A DNA stretch of 64,000 bases from positions 41,712,520-41,776,519 of the forward strand of contig OV121089.1 of NCBI GenBank assembly GCA_921293015.1, written 5' to 3'. Position 1 is the stretch's first letter. The number at the start of each line of letters is the position of its first letter. The notes beneath the pieces are model-generated. The model did no database searches, had not been told where the DNA came from, and was given only the letters and a program-made list of their open reading frames with translations. The position numbers were made by a program, and so were the translations under genes. The DNA is from Phorcus lineatus (Eukaryota > Mollusca > Gastropoda > Trochida > Trochidae). Shown piece by piece: positions 62,710 to 64,000 of the stretch.

Positions 62710-63150
62710 TCTGTCACATGATCACAGATTCAGTAGCTGTATCACTTGTCAGGTCTGTAATCTTGCCTCGACTTAAATACTGCAACATACAGCGTTTGTA
62801 GGAGATTGAGAACATCTTTGCAAGGATTGCAGTTCAAGCAAAGACGCGCTCCCATATAACTCCAATACTAACAAAATTACACTGGCAGTCTGTCAGAGAA
62901 CACATAGAGTTTAAAGTGCTTTTACCGATACATCAATGCGTGATTGGTAAAGCACCACAGTATTTTCAAAACCTTTTCTACGCAAATACTTCTCGATGTC
63001 ACCACGATCGGGTATCCAGTATAAACTCCAAATGCCTAAAACAAACTCACAACAATAAGTGCAAGATCATTTGGTTTTGCAGCAGCTCATATTTAGAACA
63101 CTCGGCCTAATGAACTGGGGGAAAAAGTTCATGTGATCGTATAAATGCCA
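62710..63150 (+). mobile_element. LINE fragment, post-RT region (CR1/L2-like)
   Basis: Conceptual translation with small frame breaks gives VRSVILPRLKYCNI, then TRSHITPILTKLHWQSVREH, then IEFKVLLPIHQCVIGKAPQY, then a late FAAAH...WNTRPNEL-like piece. The LKYCN, LHW..V, FK.L and G.AP.Y blocks are the standard order after the RT in CR1/L2-type elements. Both ends are missing. Confidence 0.75.
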
Positions 63151-64000
63151 ACTCCAAACCTATATTTTCCCCAATACCTAATAGCGTTTTGCGCATACAA
63201 TGAATGAAGGTAAGTTTGATATAAGCAGACACTATACTTGTTATCATAATATTATCACACCGAAATGACAATAAAGAAGTTAAGAATCCCTATAAATATT
63301 CTTCTAAACGCCTCTCAAAGAAGCCACATACTAGGCGTCAGTCTGAGATCAACGTCTAACGTCAATTTGGTACATAGTGTTTGAATTTGTTTATAATTAC
63401 TATACAATTACTTTGACTTTTTATTTTAAAGAAAAGGCACACTAAAGATAACATCGATGTGCGAAATGCATTTCAAGAGGCTGACTCTCCATGGTTTTTT
63501 CATGGAGGTTATATAGGGCAAACAGTGTATCGACAGTGTATCGATTCAAACATTTTGAGAGACTTTATATATTACTTTATACTTTATATACTTTCTTTAT
63601 ATATATATATATACTCAGATGTAAAAGTTAAATATTCATGGTTTTTTTTATTAAATTTTCTTTAGAAATAACAAACTGAAGATTGGTCTTCATATAAGTT
63701 CATTACCAACCGGTTTCACAACATAGTGATCATCAGGGTAACTTATACATTGTGTTGCTAATGGTATAGCGTTAACAATGGCAAGGGACGTAATTCATGA
63801 CGTCATATGCATACCACTTAAAATATATATGACATATGATAAAAATATATAAATTACTTATCCTTATTAGAAAAGATATGAAGTGTCCGAATGATGGTCG
63901 AAAATATTAGTGGAGCAGATAAATGCAAATTTAAGAGGAATCGTTCAAAATATGATACAAGCACCAAACTTGGTACAAACAACCCTTAGAGGTTACCTTT
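63151..64000. other. No recognisable gene
   Basis: AT-rich with an (AT)n stretch near 63600-63612. No exon homologous to exon 3 of the cysteine-rich gene is visible here. Confidence 0.45.

Overview
This is gene-poor, AT-rich animal nuclear DNA packed with decayed transposable elements. The repeats point to a marine invertebrate, most likely a bivalve or other mollusc (inference): Helitron-like non-autonomous elements with internal tandem repeats, a short insertion resembling the SINE core domain common in molluscs, a tRNA-derived SINE, non-LTR retrotransposons, Tc1 relics and many short TIR elements. No long open reading frame looks like a complete host gene. Coding signal comes only as short exons with splice sites.

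Region 1, about 1-32 kb: a segment is present in three diverged tandem copies (A about 1-8960, B about 15470-20200, C about 22000-31910). Each carries four short exon-like blocks. One block is exactly 70 nt in all three copies and another is 79 nt in B and C, but frames are broken in different places, so the locus looks decayed. Insertions private to one copy are visible by comparison with the others: a Helitron-like element region in A, and a 1.3-kb TIR element plus a 2.8-kb TTAA-flanked element in C. The latter contains two intron-separated exon remnants. MITEs, a SINE and Tc1 relics lie between or within the copies.

Region 2, about 32-46 kb: mostly without genes. It holds a 1.1-kb TIR element with a perfect 9-bp target duplication, a mariner-like MITE with TA flanks, the 3' end of a CR1/Jockey-like LINE, and a 2-kb imperfect inverted repeat. 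Region 3, about 46.3-55 kb: a degenerate minus-strand L1/Tx1-like LINE, with endonuclease, RT and C-terminal parts recognisable. A Helitron-like element is inserted inside its RT domain, immediately beside the YADD box. A Tc1 pseudogene and a recent 1.1-kb tandem duplication follow.

Region 4, about 55-62.4 kb: a large inverted duplication. Its left arm holds the best gene candidate of the window, a three-exon minus-strand gene (57695 down to 55312). It would encode a small secreted cysteine-rich protein of about 100-120 residues, with phase-consistent splice junctions and a signal peptide. The right arm carries a broken second copy (start codon lost, frameshift). LINE debris and unassigned DNA fill the end of the window.
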